Shown here in pieces: positions 1-9,948 of a stretch of 43,087 nucleotides of DNA (within the stretch, counting starts at the first letter, position 1; each line of letters starts with the position of its first letter). The stretch spans positions 1 through 43,087 of the forward strand of contig DXDK01000103.1 of NCBI GenBank assembly GCA_019115545.1, in the 5' to 3' direction. The stretch comes from Candidatus Evtepia faecavium. Its GTDB lineage: Bacteria > Bacillota > Clostridia > Oscillospirales > Oscillospiraceae. A program made the translations under genes and the position numbers. A model generated the notes under the pieces. The model saw nothing but the letters and a program-made list of their open reading frames with translations. It was not told where the DNA came from and searched no databases.

Positions 1-1
1 C

Positions 2-247
2 TTCAAAGTTCGCCCGGAACCCCTCACCGCCCAGGAGAAGAAGGACTGGATTGCGACCCAGACCGGGGTCACCGTGGGCTCCGACGCCTTCTTCCCCTTC
101 GGGGACAACGTGGAGCGGGCCAGAAAGTCCGGCGTGACCTATATCGTGGAGCCCGGCGGCTCCATCCGGGATGACAACGTCATCGACACCGCCAACCGCT
201 ACAACATGGTCATGGCCTTCACCGGCATGCGCCTGTTCCACCACTGA
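2..247 (+). CDS. purH: PurH C-terminal end (AICAR formyltransferase / IMP cyclohydrolase), 5' partial
   Basis: The open frame enters from the left edge and stops at TGA 245-247. The 81 visible residues are the C-terminus of the bifunctional enzyme that makes the last two steps of IMP synthesis: formyl transfer from 10-formyl-THF to AICAR, then ring closure. The stretches SDAFFPF, QPGGSIRD-like EPGGSIRDDNVID and FTGMRLFHH at the very end are family signatures of the transformylase domain. It is followed after 18 bp by purD with its own Shine-Dalgarno (AAAGGAGG, about 250-257), so it is in the same operon. The start and the cyclohydrolase domain lie outside the window. Confidence is high from the motif string alone. 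Confidence 0.95.
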   Translation, partial: FKVRPEPLTAQEKKDWIATQTGVTVGSDAFFPFGDNVERARKSGVTYIVEPGGSIRDDNVIDTANRYNMVMAFTGMRLFHH

Positions 248-265
248 GCAAAGGAGGACATTCCC

Positions 266-1540
266 ATGAACATTCTCGTTGTGGGCGGCGGCGGCCGGGA
301 GCACGCCATCATCAAGAGCCTGAAGAAGAGCCCCCGGGTCACCCAGATCTACGCCGCCCCCGGCAACGGCGGCATGGCCGCCGACGCCATCTGCACCGGC
401 ATCGGGGCCAAGGATCTGGACGCCATCACCGCCTTTGCCCGGGACAACGCCATCGACTTCGCCGTGGTGGCCCCCGACGACCCCCTGGTCCTGGGGGCGG
501 TGGACCGGCTGGAGGCCGTGGGCATCCCCTGCTTCGGCCCCAACAAGGCGGCCGCCATCCTGGAGGGGAGCAAGGTCTTTTCCAAGGACCTGATGAAGAA
601 ATACCACATTCCTACGGCCCAGTACCAGGTCTTTGACGACATGGACCAGGCCCTGGAGTACCTGAAAACCGCCCCCATCCCCACCGTGGTCAAGGCCGAC
701 GGCCTGGCCCTGGGCAAGGGGGTCACCGTGGCCATGACCCGGCAGGAGGCGGAGGACGCCGTCCGTGCCTGCATGGAGGACAAGGTCTTCGGGGAGAGCG
801 GCAGCCACATCGTCATCGAGGAGTTCCTCACCGGGCCCGAGGTCTCAGTCCTCTCCTTCACCGACGGCAAGGTGGTCATCCCCATGGTCTCCTCCATGGA
901 CCACAAGCGCATCGGCGACGGGGACACCGGCCCCAACACCGGCGGCATGGGCACCGTGGCCCCCAACCCCTACTACACCGACGAGGTGGCCAAAGTGTGC
1001 ATGGACACCATCTTCCTGCCCACCATGCACGCCATGAACGCCGAGGGGCGCACCTTCAAGGGCTGCCTCTACTTCGGCCTCATGCTCACCGAGCAGGGGC
1101 CCAAGGTCATCGAGTACAACTGCCGCTTCGGCGACCCGGAGACCCAGGTGGTCCTCCCCCTGCTGGAGAGCGACCTGCTCACCATCATGGAGGCCACCGC
1201 CAAGGGCACCCTGGCCGAGACCGAAGTGAAGTTCAGCAACAAGCACGCCTGCTGCCTGGTGCTGGCCTCGGAGGGGTATCCCAAGAAGTACGAGACCGGC
1301 TTCCCCATCACCATCCCCGCCGACCTGGACGCGGAGGTCTTCGTGGCCGGGGCCAAGCTGGAGGACGGCGTGCTCAAAACCTCCGGCGGCCGGGTCCTGG
1401 GGGTCACCGCTTTGGGGGACACCCTGAAGGAGGCCATTGACAAGGCCTACCAGGAGGGGGCCCGGGTCACCTTCCAGAACGCGTACTGCCGCAAGGACAT
1501 CGGCGCCCGCGCCCTGCGGGCGGAGGAAGAGGTAAAGTAA
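266..1540 (+). CDS. purD: Phosphoribosylamine-glycine ligase (GAR synthetase)
   Basis: This cytoplasmic enzyme joins glycine to 5-phosphoribosylamine with ATP, the second step of IMP synthesis. The 424-residue length is normal for the family. The N-terminus has VVGGGGREHAI (residues 5-15). The ATP-grasp core follows, with ADGLALGKGV near residue 145 and GPNTGGMGT near 222. GDPETQ near residue 288 belongs to the metal/ATP site. ATG 266 has the Shine-Dalgarno AAAGGAGG 8-9 bases upstream. The stop at 1538-1540 abuts the purL start directly, so the two are probably translationally coupled. Order purH-purD-purL is a rearranged version of the usual Firmicutes purine operon. No upstream purine riboswitch can be judged because the operon start is outside the window. 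Confidence 0.97.
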   Translation: MNILVVGGGGREHAIIKSLKKSPRVTQIYAAPGNGGMAADAICTGIGAKDLDAITAFARDNAIDFAVVAPDDPLVLGAVDRLEAVGIPCFGPNKAAAILEGSKVFSKDLMKKYHIPTAQYQVFDDMDQALEYLKTAPIPTVVKADGLALGKGVTVAMTRQEAEDAVRACMEDKVFGESGSHIVIEEFLTGPEVSVLSFTDGKVVIPMVSSMDHKRIGDGDTGPNTGGMGTVAPNPYYTDEVAKVCMDTIFLPTMHAMNAEGRTFKGCLYFGLMLTEQGPKVIEYNCRFGDPETQVVLPLLESDLLTIMEATAKGTLAETEVKFSNKHACCLVLASEGYPKKYETGFPITIPADLDAEVFVAGAKLEDGVLKTSGGRVLGVTALGDTLKEAIDKAYQEGARVTFQNAYCRKDIGARALRAEEEVK

Positions 1541-4500
1541 ATGGTATATCGGGTATATGTAGAAAAGCGGCCCGGCCTCACCGCCGAGGCCGACGCCCTG
1601 GCCGGCGACATCCGCACCCTGTTGGGGATCTCCTCCCTGGAGGGCCTGCGCCTGCTCAACCGGTACGATGTGGAGAACATCTCCCCGGCGCTTTTTGACC
1701 ACAGCGTCAAGACCATCCTGTCCGAGCCCCAGCTGGATGTGGTGACGGACACCCTCCCGGAGGGGGGCATCCTCTTTGCCGTGGAGTACCTCCCCGGCCA
1801 GTTTGACCAGCGGGCGGATTCCGCTGCCCAGTGCATCCAGATCCTCTCCCAGGGGGAGCGGCCCCTGGTCCGCTCCGCCCGGGTGTACCACCTCACCGGG
1901 AACCTCTCGGCGGAGGACGTGGCGGCCATCAAGAAGTACCTCATCAACCCCGTGGAGGCCCGGGAGGCCTCCCTGGAGCCCTTCGACACCCTGGCCATGG
2001 ACTACGCCGTCCCCGAGACGGTGGCCACCCTCAACGGCTTCCGGGACCTGGACGAGGCCGGCCTTGCCGCCATGGTGGCCGACTATGGCCTGGCCATGGA
2101 TCTGGACGATTTGCGCTTCTGTCGGGACTACTTCCGCAGCGAGGACCGGGACCCCACCATCACCGAACTGCGGGTGATCGACACCTATTGGTCCGACCAC
2201 TGCCGCCACACCACCTTCCTGACCACCATCGACGCCGTGGAGTTCCAGAGCCCCATCCTCCAGCAGACCTATGAGGACTACCTGAACACCCGCAAGCGCC
2301 TGAACCGCACCAAGCCCATCAACCTCATGGACATCGGCACCATCGTGGCCAAGTACCTGAAAAAGCAGGGCAAGATGCCCCGGCTGGACGAGTCTGAGGA
2401 GGTCAACGCCTGCACGGTGAAGATCAAGGTGGACACCGACCACGGCAAGGAGGACTGGCTCCTCCTGTTCAAGAACGAGACCCACAACCACCCCACGGAG
2501 ATCGAGCCCTTCGGCGGGGCGGCCACCTGCGTGGGCGGCGCCATCCGGGACCCCCTCTCCGGCCGGTCCTATGTCTACTCCGCCATGCGCCTCACCGGGG
2601 CGGCCAACCCCCTCACCCCCATTGAAGAGACCATGCAGGGCAAGCTGCCCCAGCGGACCATCGTCACCAAGGCCGCCGCGGGGTATTCCTCCTACGGCAA
2701 CCAGATCGGCCTGGCCACCGGCCAGGTGGACGAGCTCTATCACCCCGGCTACGCCGCCAAGCGCATGGAGATCGGCGCGGTGATCGCCGCCGCCCCGGCT
2801 GCCAACGTCCGCCGGGAGCGCCCCGCCCCCGGGGATGTGGTCATCCTCCTGGGCGGCCGCACCGGGCGGGACGGCTGCGGCGGGGCCACCGGCTCCTCCA
2901 AGTCCCACACCCTCTCCTCCCTGGAGACCTGCGGGGCGGAGGTCCAGAAGGGCAACGCCTCCGAGGAGCGCAAGCTCCAGCGCCTGTTCCGCAACCCCGA
3001 GGCCTCCCGCCTCATCAAGCGCTGCAACGACTTCGGCGCCGGCGGGGTCTCCGTGGCCATCGGCGAGCTGGCCGAGGGCCTGGAGATCGACCTGAACACC
3101 GTCCCCAAGAAGTACGAGGGCCTGGACGGCACCGAGCTTGCCATCAGCGAGTCCCAGGAGCGCATGGCCGTGGTGGTGGAGGCCCAGGACGCCCCCCGCT
3201 TCATGGAGCTGGCCGCCGGGGAGAACCTGGAGGCCACCGTGGTGGCCACCGTCACCGGCAAGGGCCGCCTGACCATGACCTGGAACGGCCACACCATCGT
3301 GGACATCGCCCGCGCCTTCCTAGACACCAATGGGGTGGAGAAGCACACCACCGCCATCACCGCCGCTCCGGAGTCCATCCTGAAGGACCAGGTGAAGGAC
3401 TTCCGCCAGGGCTACTTGGATCTGGCAGCGGACCTGAACGTCTGCTCCAAGCGGGGCCTGTCGGAGCGGTTTGACTCCACCATCGGCCGGGGCACCGTCC
3501 TCATGCCCTTCGGTGGCAAGTATCAGCTCACCCCCACCCAGGCCATGGTGAACAAGATCTCCCGGGAGGAAGGGGAGACCGACACCTGCTCCCTGATGGC
3601 CTGGGGCTATAACCCCTATATCACCGAGAAGAGCCCCTACCACGGGGCCTACCTGGCGGTCATCGAGTCGGTGTCCAAACTGGTGGCCACCGGTGCCGAT
3701 TTGAAGGAGACCTACCTGAGCTTCCAGGAGTACTTCCAGAAGCTGGGGAAGGATCCCCACCGCTGGGGCCAGCCTTTGGCTGCCCTCCTGGGGGCCTACC
3801 GGGCCCAGAAGGAGCTGGAGATCGCCGCCATCGGCGGCAAGGACTCCATGAGCGGCTCCTTCGAGGATCTGGACGTCCCCCCCACCCTGGTGTCCTTTGC
3901 CGTGACCACCGACAAGGTGAGCCGCATCGTTTCCCCTGAGTTCAAGGGAGCCGGCCATCCGGTGGTGTGGCTTTGCCCCGAGTATGGTCCGGACGGTCTG
4001 CCGGCGATTGCCTCCCTGAAAAAAGTCTACCAGACGGTGAACCGCCTGGTGAAGAAGGGCAAGGTCCTGGCCGCCTATACCCCCGGCTACGGCGGGGTGG
4101 CAGAGGGGATCCTGAAGATGTCCCTGGGCAACGGCATCGGCCTGGCCTTTGACCCTGGCTGCACCCTGGACGAGCTCTTCTCCTATGCCTATGGCTCCTT
4201 CATCCTGGAACTGACCGACAATAAGGAGGCCATCGGCCTGTCTCTGGGCACCACTACGGAGACCGGCGACCTCACCTGGAACGGCCAGACCGTATCTGCG
4301 CAGGATCTCCTGGCCGCTTACGAGGACAAGCTGGAGCCCATCTACCCCTGCAACATCCCCCAAGGCGAGGGGACCATCCCCACCCTGTCCTACGAGAGCG
4401 ACAGCTGGAAGAAACCCCTCATCAAGGCCCCCCAGCCCCGGGTGCTCATCCCCGTCTTCCCCGGCACCAACTGCGAGTATGACGCCGCCAAAGCCATGGC

Positions 4501-5230
4501 CCAGGCGGGGGCCGTGCCGGAGATCGTGGTCATCAAGAACCTCACCGCAGGGGACATCGCCCAGTCCATGGACCTGGTGGCCCAGAAGCTGGCCCAGGCC
4601 CAGATGGTCTTCCTCCCCGGCGGCTTCTCCGGCGGCGACGAGCCCGACGGCTCGGCCAAGCTCATCACCTCCTTCTTCCGGGCCGAGAAGCTGAAGGACC
4701 AGGTCCACGACCTGCTGAAGAACCGGGACGGCCTGATGCTGGGCATCTGCAACGGCTTCCAGGCCCTCATCAAGCTGGGCCTGGTGCCCTATGGGGAGAT
4801 CATCGACACCGACGAGACCTGCCCCACCCTCACCTTCAACACCATCGGCCGGCACCAGTCCCGGCTGGTGCACACCCGGGTGGCCTCCAACAAGTCCCCC
4901 TGGCTGATGAACACCAAGCCCGGCCAGGTGTACACCGTGCCCATCTCCCACGGGGAGGGCCGGTTCCTGGCCTCTCTGGAGCTGGTGAAGCAGCTGGCGG
5001 AGAACGGCCAGATCGCCACCCAGTACGTGGACCTGGCAGGCAGCCCCACCGCCGACATCCACTTCAACCCCAACAACTCCGTCTGGGCCATCGAGGGCAT
5101 CACCTCCCCCGACGGCCGGGTTCTGGGCAAGATGGGCCACACCGAGCGCACCGGCCCCGGCCTGTACCAGAACGTCCCCGGCGATTACGACATGAAGCTC
5201 TTCCGCTCCGCGGTGGAGTACTTCCAGTGA
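1541..5230 (+). CDS. purL: Phosphoribosylformylglycinamidine synthase, single-chain form
   Basis: Converts FGAR to FGAM with glutamine and ATP, the fourth step of IMP synthesis. At 1229 residues this is the fused form carrying both the synthetase halves (PurL) and the glutaminase (PurQ), as in many Clostridia, instead of separate PurS/PurQ/PurL. Visible in order: a PurS/linker-like N-terminus with [13 protein letters not shown] near residue 215, the AIRS-type ATP halves ([21 protein letters not shown] near 312; GGKDSMSG near 765), then a class I glutaminase with nucleophile C1070 in GICNGFQ and partners H1200 and E1202 in MGHTER. ATG follows purD's stop with no gap. The ribosome binding site is the GGAGGAAGAGG inside the purD 3' end. 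guaB follows 26 bp later. Confidence 0.97.
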   Translation: MVYRVYVEKRPGLTAEADALAGDIRTLLGISSLEGLRLLNRYDVENISPALFDHSVKTILSEPQLDVVTDTLPEGGILFAVEYLPGQFDQRADSAAQCIQILSQGERPLVRSARVYHLTGNLSAEDVAAIKKYLINPVEAREASLEPFDTLAMDYAVPETVATLNGFRDLDEAGLAAMVADYGLAMDLDDLRFCRDYFRSEDRDPTITELRVIDTYWSDHCRHTTFLTTIDAVEFQSPILQQTYEDYLNTRKRLNRTKPINLMDIGTIVAKYLKKQGKMPRLDESEEVNACTVKIKVDTDHGKEDWLLLFKNETHNHPTEIEPFGGAATCVGGAIRDPLSGRSYVYSAMRLTGAANPLTPIEETMQGKLPQRTIVTKAAAGYSSYGNQIGLATGQVDELYHPGYAAKRMEIGAVIAAAPAANVRRERPAPGDVVILLGGRTGRDGCGGATGSSKSHTLSSLETCGAEVQKGNASEERKLQRLFRNPEASRLIKRCNDFGAGGVSVAIGELAEGLEIDLNTVPKKYEGLDGTELAISESQERMAVVVEAQDAPRFMELAAGENLEATVVATVTGKGRLTMTWNGHTIVDIARAFLDTNGVEKHTTAITAAPESILKDQVKDFRQGYLDLAADLNVCSKRGLSERFDSTIGRGTVLMPFGGKYQLTPTQAMVNKISREEGETDTCSLMAWGYNPYITEKSPYHGAYLAVIESVSKLVATGADLKETYLSFQEYFQKLGKDPHRWGQPLAALLGAYRAQKELEIAAIGGKDSMSGSFEDLDVPPTLVSFAVTTDKVSRIVSPEFKGAGHPVVWLCPEYGPDGLPAIASLKKVYQTVNRLVKKGKVLAAYTPGYGGVAEGILKMSLGNGIGLAFDPGCTLDELFSYAYGSFILELTDNKEAIGLSLGTTTETGDLTWNGQTVSAQDLLAAYEDKLEPIYPCNIPQGEGTIPTLSYESDSWKKPLIKAPQPRVLIPVFPGTNCEYDAAKAMAQAGAVPEIVVIKNLTAGDIAQSMDLVAQKLAQAQMVFLPGGFSGGDEPDGSAKLITSFFRAEKLKDQVHDLLKNRDGLMLGICNGFQALIKLGLVPYGEIIDTDETCPTLTFNTIGRHQSRLVHTRVASNKSPWLMNTKPGQVYTVPISHGEGRFLASLELVKQLAENGQIATQYVDLAGSPTADIHFNPNNSVWAIEGITSPDGRVLGKMGHTERTGPGLYQNVPGDYDMKLFRSAVEYFQ

Positions 5231-5256
5231 GAAAGACAAGAAAGGAGGAGCCCGCC

Positions 5257-6762
5257 ATGGCTTACTACTATCCCGAACCCTCCCACACCTTCAGCGAGTA
5301 CCTGCTGGTGCCGGGTTACACCTCGGAGGAGTGCATCCCTGACAACGTCTCCCTGAAAACCCCCCTGGTGAAGTACCGCAAGGGGGAGGAGGAGTGCCCC
5401 ATCAGCCTGAACATCCCCCTGGTCTCCGCCATCATGCAGGCGGTGTCCAACGACACCCTGGCCGTGGCCCTGGCCAAGGAGGGCGGCCTGTCCTTCATCT
5501 ACGGGTCCCAGACCATCGAGGACGAGGCCGCCATGGTCCGCCGGGTGAAGAGCAGCAAGGCCGGTTTCGTCATCTCCGCCTCCAACCTCACCCCGGACAA
5601 CACCCTGGCCGATGTGCTGGCCCTGAAGGAGAAGAACGGCTTTTCCACCGTGGCCATCACCGAGGACGCCACCCCCAACGGGAAGCTCCTGGGCCTGGTG
5701 ACCAGCCGGGACTACCGCGTCACCCGCATGAGCACCGATGTCCCCGTCCGGGACTTCATGACCCCCCGGGAAAAGCTCATCACCGCCCCGGCGGCCACCA
5801 CCCTGAAGGAGGCCAACGACATCATCTGGGACAACAAGCTCAACGCCCTTCCGGTGGTGGACGACAACGACCACCTGATGTACTTCGTCTTCCGCAAGGA
5901 CTATGCCGAGCACAAGGAGCACCCCCTGGCCCTCCAGGACGCCGACAAGCGCTACCTGGTGGGGGCGGGCATCAACTCCAGAGACTATGCCGAGCGGGTC
6001 CCCGCCCTGATCGAAGCTGGGGCCGACGTGCTGTGCATCGACTCCTCCGAGGGCTACTCCGTCTGGCAGAAGAAGACCATCGACTTCATCCGGGAGAAGT
6101 ACGGCGACACCGTGAAGGTGGGGGCCGGCAACGTGGTGGACCGGGAGGGCTTCCGCTTCCTGGCCCGGGCCGGGGCCGACTTTGTCAAGGTGGGCATCGG
6201 CGGCGGCTCCATCTGCATCACCCGGGAGACCAAGGGCATCGGCCGCGGCCAGGCCTCCGCCCTCATCGAGGTGGCGGCCGCCCGGGACGAGTATTTCAAG
6301 GAGACCGGCGTCTATGTCCCCATCTGCTCCGACGGCGGCATCGTCTTTGACTTCCACATGACCCTGGCCCTGGCCATGGGGGCCGACTTCCTCATGCTGG
6401 GCCGGTACTTCGCCCGCTTCGACGAGAGCCCCACCAACAAGCTCATGGTCAACGGCGCCTATGTGAAGGAGTACTGGGGCGAGGGGTCCAACCGTGCCCG
6501 GAACTGGCAGCGCTATGACGTGGGCGGCAAGAGCGACCTGGCCTTCGAGGAGGGCGTGGACTCCTACGTGGCCTACGCCGGCCCCCTCCACGACAACGTG
6601 GAGAAGAGCCTGTACAAGGTCAAGTCCACCATGTGCAACTGCGGCTTTATCACCATCCCCGACCTGCAGAAGAACGCCAAGCTCACCCTGGTCTCCGCCA
6701 CCAGCATCGTGGAGGGAGGTTACCACGACGTAACCCTCCGCACCACCAGCGGCGGCCAGTGA
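5257..6762 (+). CDS. guaB: IMP dehydrogenase
   Basis: Oxidises IMP to XMP with NAD+, the committed step to guanine nucleotides. The 501-residue protein has a TIM barrel interrupted by a CBS pair (roughly residues 95-225, with [14 protein letters not shown] and NALPVVDDN). The catalytic loop [17 protein letters not shown] holds the nucleophile C320. SDGGI (phosphate site) and [11 protein letters not shown] follow. I chose ATG 5257 because AAAGGAGG ends about 9 bases before it. The GTG at 5227 overlaps the purL stop and adds ten residues with no homology. It lies 26 bp after purL, so it is in the purine operon and directs IMP towards GMP. The family in this lineage is rather divergent from Bacillus GuaB, but the active-site motif is intact. 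Confidence 0.95.
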   Translation: MAYYYPEPSHTFSEYLLVPGYTSEECIPDNVSLKTPLVKYRKGEEECPISLNIPLVSAIMQAVSNDTLAVALAKEGGLSFIYGSQTIEDEAAMVRRVKSSKAGFVISASNLTPDNTLADVLALKEKNGFSTVAITEDATPNGKLLGLVTSRDYRVTRMSTDVPVRDFMTPREKLITAPAATTLKEANDIIWDNKLNALPVVDDNDHLMYFVFRKDYAEHKEHPLALQDADKRYLVGAGINSRDYAERVPALIEAGADVLCIDSSEGYSVWQKKTIDFIREKYGDTVKVGAGNVVDREGFRFLARAGADFVKVGIGGGSICITRETKGIGRGQASALIEVAAARDEYFKETGVYVPICSDGGIVFDFHMTLALAMGADFLMLGRYFARFDESPTNKLMVNGAYVKEYWGEGSNRARNWQRYDVGGKSDLAFEEGVDSYVAYAGPLHDNVEKSLYKVKSTMCNCGFITIPDLQKNAKLTLVSATSIVEGGYHDVTLRTTSGGQ

Positions 6763-6797
6763 TCCCACCCACCACGGAGAGAAAGGAGAGGATTCCC

Positions 6798-8465
6798 ATG
6801 CACAGCGACATCGAGATCGCCCAGGCCTGTACCCTGCGTCACATCCGGGACATCGCCCAGGAGGCGGGCATCCCGGAGGCCTACCTGGAGCAGTACGGCC
6901 ACTACAAGGCCAAGATCGACACCAAGTTCTTCCAGGAGAACCCGGGGCCTGACGGCAAGCTGGTCCTGGTCACCGCCATCACCCCCACCCCCGCTGGGGA
7001 GGGGAAGACCACCACCACCGTGGGCCTGGCCGACAGCCTGCGGAAGCTGGGCAAAAAGGCCGTGGTGGCCCTGCGGGAGCCCTCTCTGGGCCCCGTGTTC
7101 GGCCTGAAGGGCGGGGCCGCCGGAGGCGGCTATGCCCAGGTGGTGCCCATGGAGGACATCAACCTCCACTTCACCGGGGACTTCCACGCCATCGGCGCGG
7201 CCAACAACCTCCTGGCCGCCATGCTGGACAACCACATCCAGCAGGGCAACGCCCTGGGCATCGACGTGAAGAAGATCACCTGGAAGCGCTGCGTGGATAT
7301 GAACGACCGCCAGCTGCGCAACATCGTGGACGGCCTGGGCGGCCGGATGCAGGGCGTGCCCCGGGAGGACGGGTTCGACATCACCGTGGCCTCGGAGGTC
7401 ATGGCGGTGCTGTGCCTGGCCACCTCCCTCACCGACCTGAAGGAGCGCCTGAGCCGCATGGTGGTGGCCTACACCTATGACGACCAGCCCGTCACCGCCG
7501 GGGACCTGAAGGCCGCCGGGGCCATGGCCGCCCTGCTGAAGGACGCCCTGAAGCCCAACCTGGTCCAGACCCTGGAGGGCACCCCCGCCCTCATCCACGG
7601 CGGGCCTTTTGCCAACATCGCCCACGGCTGTAACTCCGTCATGGCCACCAAGGCCGCCCTGCAGCTGGGGGATTACGCCGTCACCGAGGCCGGCTTCGGC
7701 GCCGACCTGGGGGCGGAGAAGTTCCTGGACATCAAGTGCCGCATGGCCGGCCTCCGCCCCGACGCGGTGGTGGTGGTGGCCACCGTCCGGGCCCTGAAGC
7801 ACCACGGCGGCGTGGCCAAGGAGGACCTGGGCAAGGAGGACCTGGCCGCCCTGGAAAAGGGCCTGCCCAACCTCCTGCGCCACGTGGAGAACGTCACAAA
7901 GGTCTTTGGCCTGCCCTGCGTGGTGGCCATCAACCGCTTCCCCCTGGACACCGAGGCGGAGCTGGCCCTCATCGAGACCAAGTGCCAGGCCCTGGGGGTG
8001 AACGTGGCCCTCTCCGAGGTGTGGGCCAAGGGAGGCGAGGGCGGCCGCGCCCTGGCCGAGGAAGTGGTCCGCCTGTGTGAGCAGCCCCACGACTTCCGCC
8101 CGGTGTACGACCTGGACACCTCCATCGAGGAGAAGCTCCACACCATCGTCACCAAGATCTACCGGGGCAGGGATGTTGTCCTCACCAAAAAGGCCAGAAA
8201 GCAGGCCGCCCAGCTCACGGCGGAGGGGTATGGCAACTACCCCATCTGCATGGCCAAGACCCAGTACAGCTTCTCCGACAACGCCGAGCTGCTGGGCGCG
8301 CCGGAGAACTTCACCGTCACCGTGCGGAACCTGAAGGTCTCCGCCGGGGCGGGGTTCATCGTGGCCCTCACCGGGGACATCCTCACCATGCCCGGCCTGC
8401 CCAAGGTTCCCTCCGCCGAGAAGATCGACGTGGACGAGAACGGGAAGATCACGGGACTGTTTTAA
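6798..8465 (+). CDS. fhs: Formate-tetrahydrofolate ligase
   Basis: Makes 10-formyl-THF from formate, THF and ATP. This is the formyl donor used by PurH and PurN and the entry point of the methyl branch of the Wood-Ljungdahl pathway in acetogens. The 555 residues match the family length. The P-loop [15 protein letters not shown] is at about residues 58-73, followed by [37 protein letters not shown] chose ATG 6798, with AAAGGAGAGG 6-7 bases upstream. The longer open frame back to 6633 runs through guaB and is out of register with family N-termini. It is 35 bp after guaB and the last gene of the run. Its position suggests supply of one-carbon units for purines, not an acetogenic cluster, as no other folate genes are nearby. 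Confidence 0.96.
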   Translation: MHSDIEIAQACTLRHIRDIAQEAGIPEAYLEQYGHYKAKIDTKFFQENPGPDGKLVLVTAITPTPAGEGKTTTTVGLADSLRKLGKKAVVALREPSLGPVFGLKGGAAGGGYAQVVPMEDINLHFTGDFHAIGAANNLLAAMLDNHIQQGNALGIDVKKITWKRCVDMNDRQLRNIVDGLGGRMQGVPREDGFDITVASEVMAVLCLATSLTDLKERLSRMVVAYTYDDQPVTAGDLKAAGAMAALLKDALKPNLVQTLEGTPALIHGGPFANIAHGCNSVMATKAALQLGDYAVTEAGFGADLGAEKFLDIKCRMAGLRPDAVVVVATVRALKHHGGVAKEDLGKEDLAALEKGLPNLLRHVENVTKVFGLPCVVAINRFPLDTEAELALIETKCQALGVNVALSEVWAKGGEGGRALAEEVVRLCEQPHDFRPVYDLDTSIEEKLHTIVTKIYRGRDVVLTKKARKQAAQLTAEGYGNYPICMAKTQYSFSDNAELLGAPENFTVTVRNLKVSAGAGFIVALTGDILTMPGLPKVPSAEKIDVDENGKITGLF

Positions 8466-8474
8466 AAGGCCACC

Positions 8475-8553
8475 TTGGAACCGGCTTGGCCGGGCTTCCA
8501 ACGTGAGAGATAGCAAAAACACCCCGGCCGCCAAAGGCGGCCGGGGTGTTTTT
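8475..8553 (+). terminator. Tandem hairpins and bidirectional rho-independent terminator after fhs
   Basis: The main element is an 18-bp perfect inverted repeat, arms 8515-8532 and 8536-8553, loop AAA, A-run before and T-run after. It can therefore terminate both fhs (plus) and tmcAL (minus). A second hairpin precedes it: TTGGAA-CCGGC at 8475-8485 pairs with GCCGG-(GC)-TTCCAA at 8489-8501. Confidence 0.93.
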
Positions 8554-8602
8554 GCTTTGCGGTGGGTTCCAGCCCTGGCGGGCCGGGGGAGTGCGGGGCG
8601 CG

Positions 8603-9787
8603 TTACAGCCGGACGGGGTTCTGGGTGTACTCGTTCTTTCCCGGGGTCTGGCCGAAGCCCTTCCGGCACAGGTCGTACAGGGCGGTGCACCGGGCCTCCA
8701 GGGCGAAGAGCCGCCGGGCCGGCTCCGGCAGCCGGGCGGCGTGGGCGGGCTTCACCAGCACGGGGAGGGCTGCGGCGTTTTTCATCCGCCGCAGCAGGGC
8801 CTGCCCCCGGGGGGTGAAGCCCAGCACCCGGAGGTAGGGGAGGGCGGCCGGCCGGTCGGCCGCAGCGAGCCCCAGAAAGGCCCACAGCATCAGCCGCCGG
8901 ATCCGGGCGTTGGGATACCGCTTGGTCCCCGCCAGGGCATAGAGCTGGGGGAGGGAGGCCGCCTGCTGGGCCGCGGCGAAGAGCCGGTGGGAGAGCCCCT
9001 CCCCGCTGTCGGGGAGGCGGGCCCAGTCCTCCTCCGTCAAGGTCCGCAGCCGGGCCAGGACGCCCCGGGTGCAGAAGCCCAGGTCGGCGGGATCCTGGCG
9101 CAGCCGCGCCTCGGCCTGGGCCGTCAGGTAAGGGGAGAGGGGGGCCGGGTCCCCGGCCAGGATCTTCTCCCGCAGATGGCTGGCCGAGGCGTGGTCCGGG
9201 GCGGCTCCGCCGTCGTGGCCCGCCCCCTGCCGGGGGATGGTGTGGGGGACCAGAGGGCTCTCCAGGGCCGCCAGGGCCAGAAGGTACTCCACCCCCAGGT
9301 TGTTGTTGGGGCCCTCCAGACAGCGGGCAGCGGGCCCCAGAAGGGCCTCTGCCGCCTGCTGCCGGGCTCTGGGGAAGGGGAGGCCCCGGTCCAGCGCCCG
9401 GCGCAGTTCCTCCCGCCAGGCGGGGGTGCGGAGGCACTCCGCCGCCTGGCGGAGGGGGGAGAGGTCCCCGGCCTCGCTGCCGAAGCTGAGGGTGTCCACC
9501 ACCCCCGCGGCGGTGAGCAGGCCCACGCCCCCCCGGGCGAAGGTTTCCGCCGAGGACACCGCCCAGAGGGTGGGCAGCTCCAGCACCAGGTCCGCCCCCT
9601 GGCGGAGGGCCAGCTCCGCCCGGGTCCATTTGTCTGCCAGGGCGGCCTGGCCCCGCTGGACCCAGTTGCCGCTCATGGCGCAGACCACGGCGCAGCCGGG
9701 CCCGAAGGCCTGGCGCACCGCCTGGATGTGGTGCCGGTGGCCGCTGTGGAAGGGATTGTATTCCGCAACGATGCCGATTGTATGCAT
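8603..9787 (-). CDS. tmcAL: tRNA(Met) cytidine acetate ligase
   Basis: Uses acetate and ATP to make N4-acetylcytidine at the wobble base of elongator tRNA-Met (the Bacillus YlbM family). The 394 residues fit the family. The N-terminus GIVAEYNPFHSGHRHH carries the nucleotidyltransferase HxGH motif (H14-S-G-H17). AMSGNWVQRGQAA and DLVLELPT are further family signatures. I start at ATG 9787 because MHTIGIVAEYNPFH is the conserved N-terminus. The extension to 9850 adds 21 residues with no similarity. It is convergent with fhs and divergent from ackA. The pairing of an acetate-consuming tRNA enzyme with acetate kinase fits its substrate. Confidence 0.92.
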   Translation of the reverse strand: MHTIGIVAEYNPFHSGHRHHIQAVRQAFGPGCAVVCAMSGNWVQRGQAALADKWTRAELALRQGADLVLELPTLWAVSSAETFARGGVGLLTAAGVVDTLSFGSEAGDLSPLRQAAECLRTPAWREELRRALDRGLPFPRARQQAAEALLGPAARCLEGPNNNLGVEYLLALAALESPLVPHTIPRQGAGHDGGAAPDHASASHLREKILAGDPAPLSPYLTAQAEARLRQDPADLGFCTRGVLARLRTLTEEDWARLPDSGEGLSHRLFAAAQQAASLPQLYALAGTKRYPNARIRRLMLWAFLGLAAADRPAALPYLRVLGFTPRGQALLRRMKNAAALPVLVKPAHAARLPEPARRLFALEARCTALYDLCRKGFGQTPGKNEYTQNPVRL

Positions 9788-9807
9788 GGACCAACCACCC
9801 CTCGGAA

Positions 9808-9821
9808 AAATTTCGAAATTT
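9808..9821. promoter_or_regulatory. 14-bp perfect palindrome in the tmcAL-ackA divergent region
   Basis: AAATTTCGAAATTT reads the same on both strands. It lies 14 bp upstream of the ackA -35 box and 21 bp upstream of the tmcAL start, so it could bind a dimeric regulator of either gene. No known operator consensus is recognised. Confidence 0.4.
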
Positions 9822-9834
9822 GGGAAAAAAACAG

Positions 9835-9863
9835 TTGTCCTTTCCCACAAAATGGGCTAATAT
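9835..9863 (+). promoter_or_regulatory. Sigma-A-type promoter of ackA
   Basis: -35 TTGTCC at 9835-9840, 17-bp spacer, -10 TAATAT at 9858-9863. The predicted transcript starts about 80 bases before the ackA ATG. Confidence 0.75.
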
Positions 9864-9948
9864 ATTCCTGTATGAACTATTTTACCCCCAAGGGGGCAAA
9901 CAAGCAAGCACCATCCCAAGGATTTACGAGTAAGGAGTGGAACGTACC

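Noticed and set aside
845..5239. Very long minus-strand open frames opposite purD and purL (815 and 639 codons)
   Set aside because: They are antisense shadows of GC-rich genes: low-complexity His/Gly/Val/Leu-rich products, no ribosome sites, no recognisable domain.
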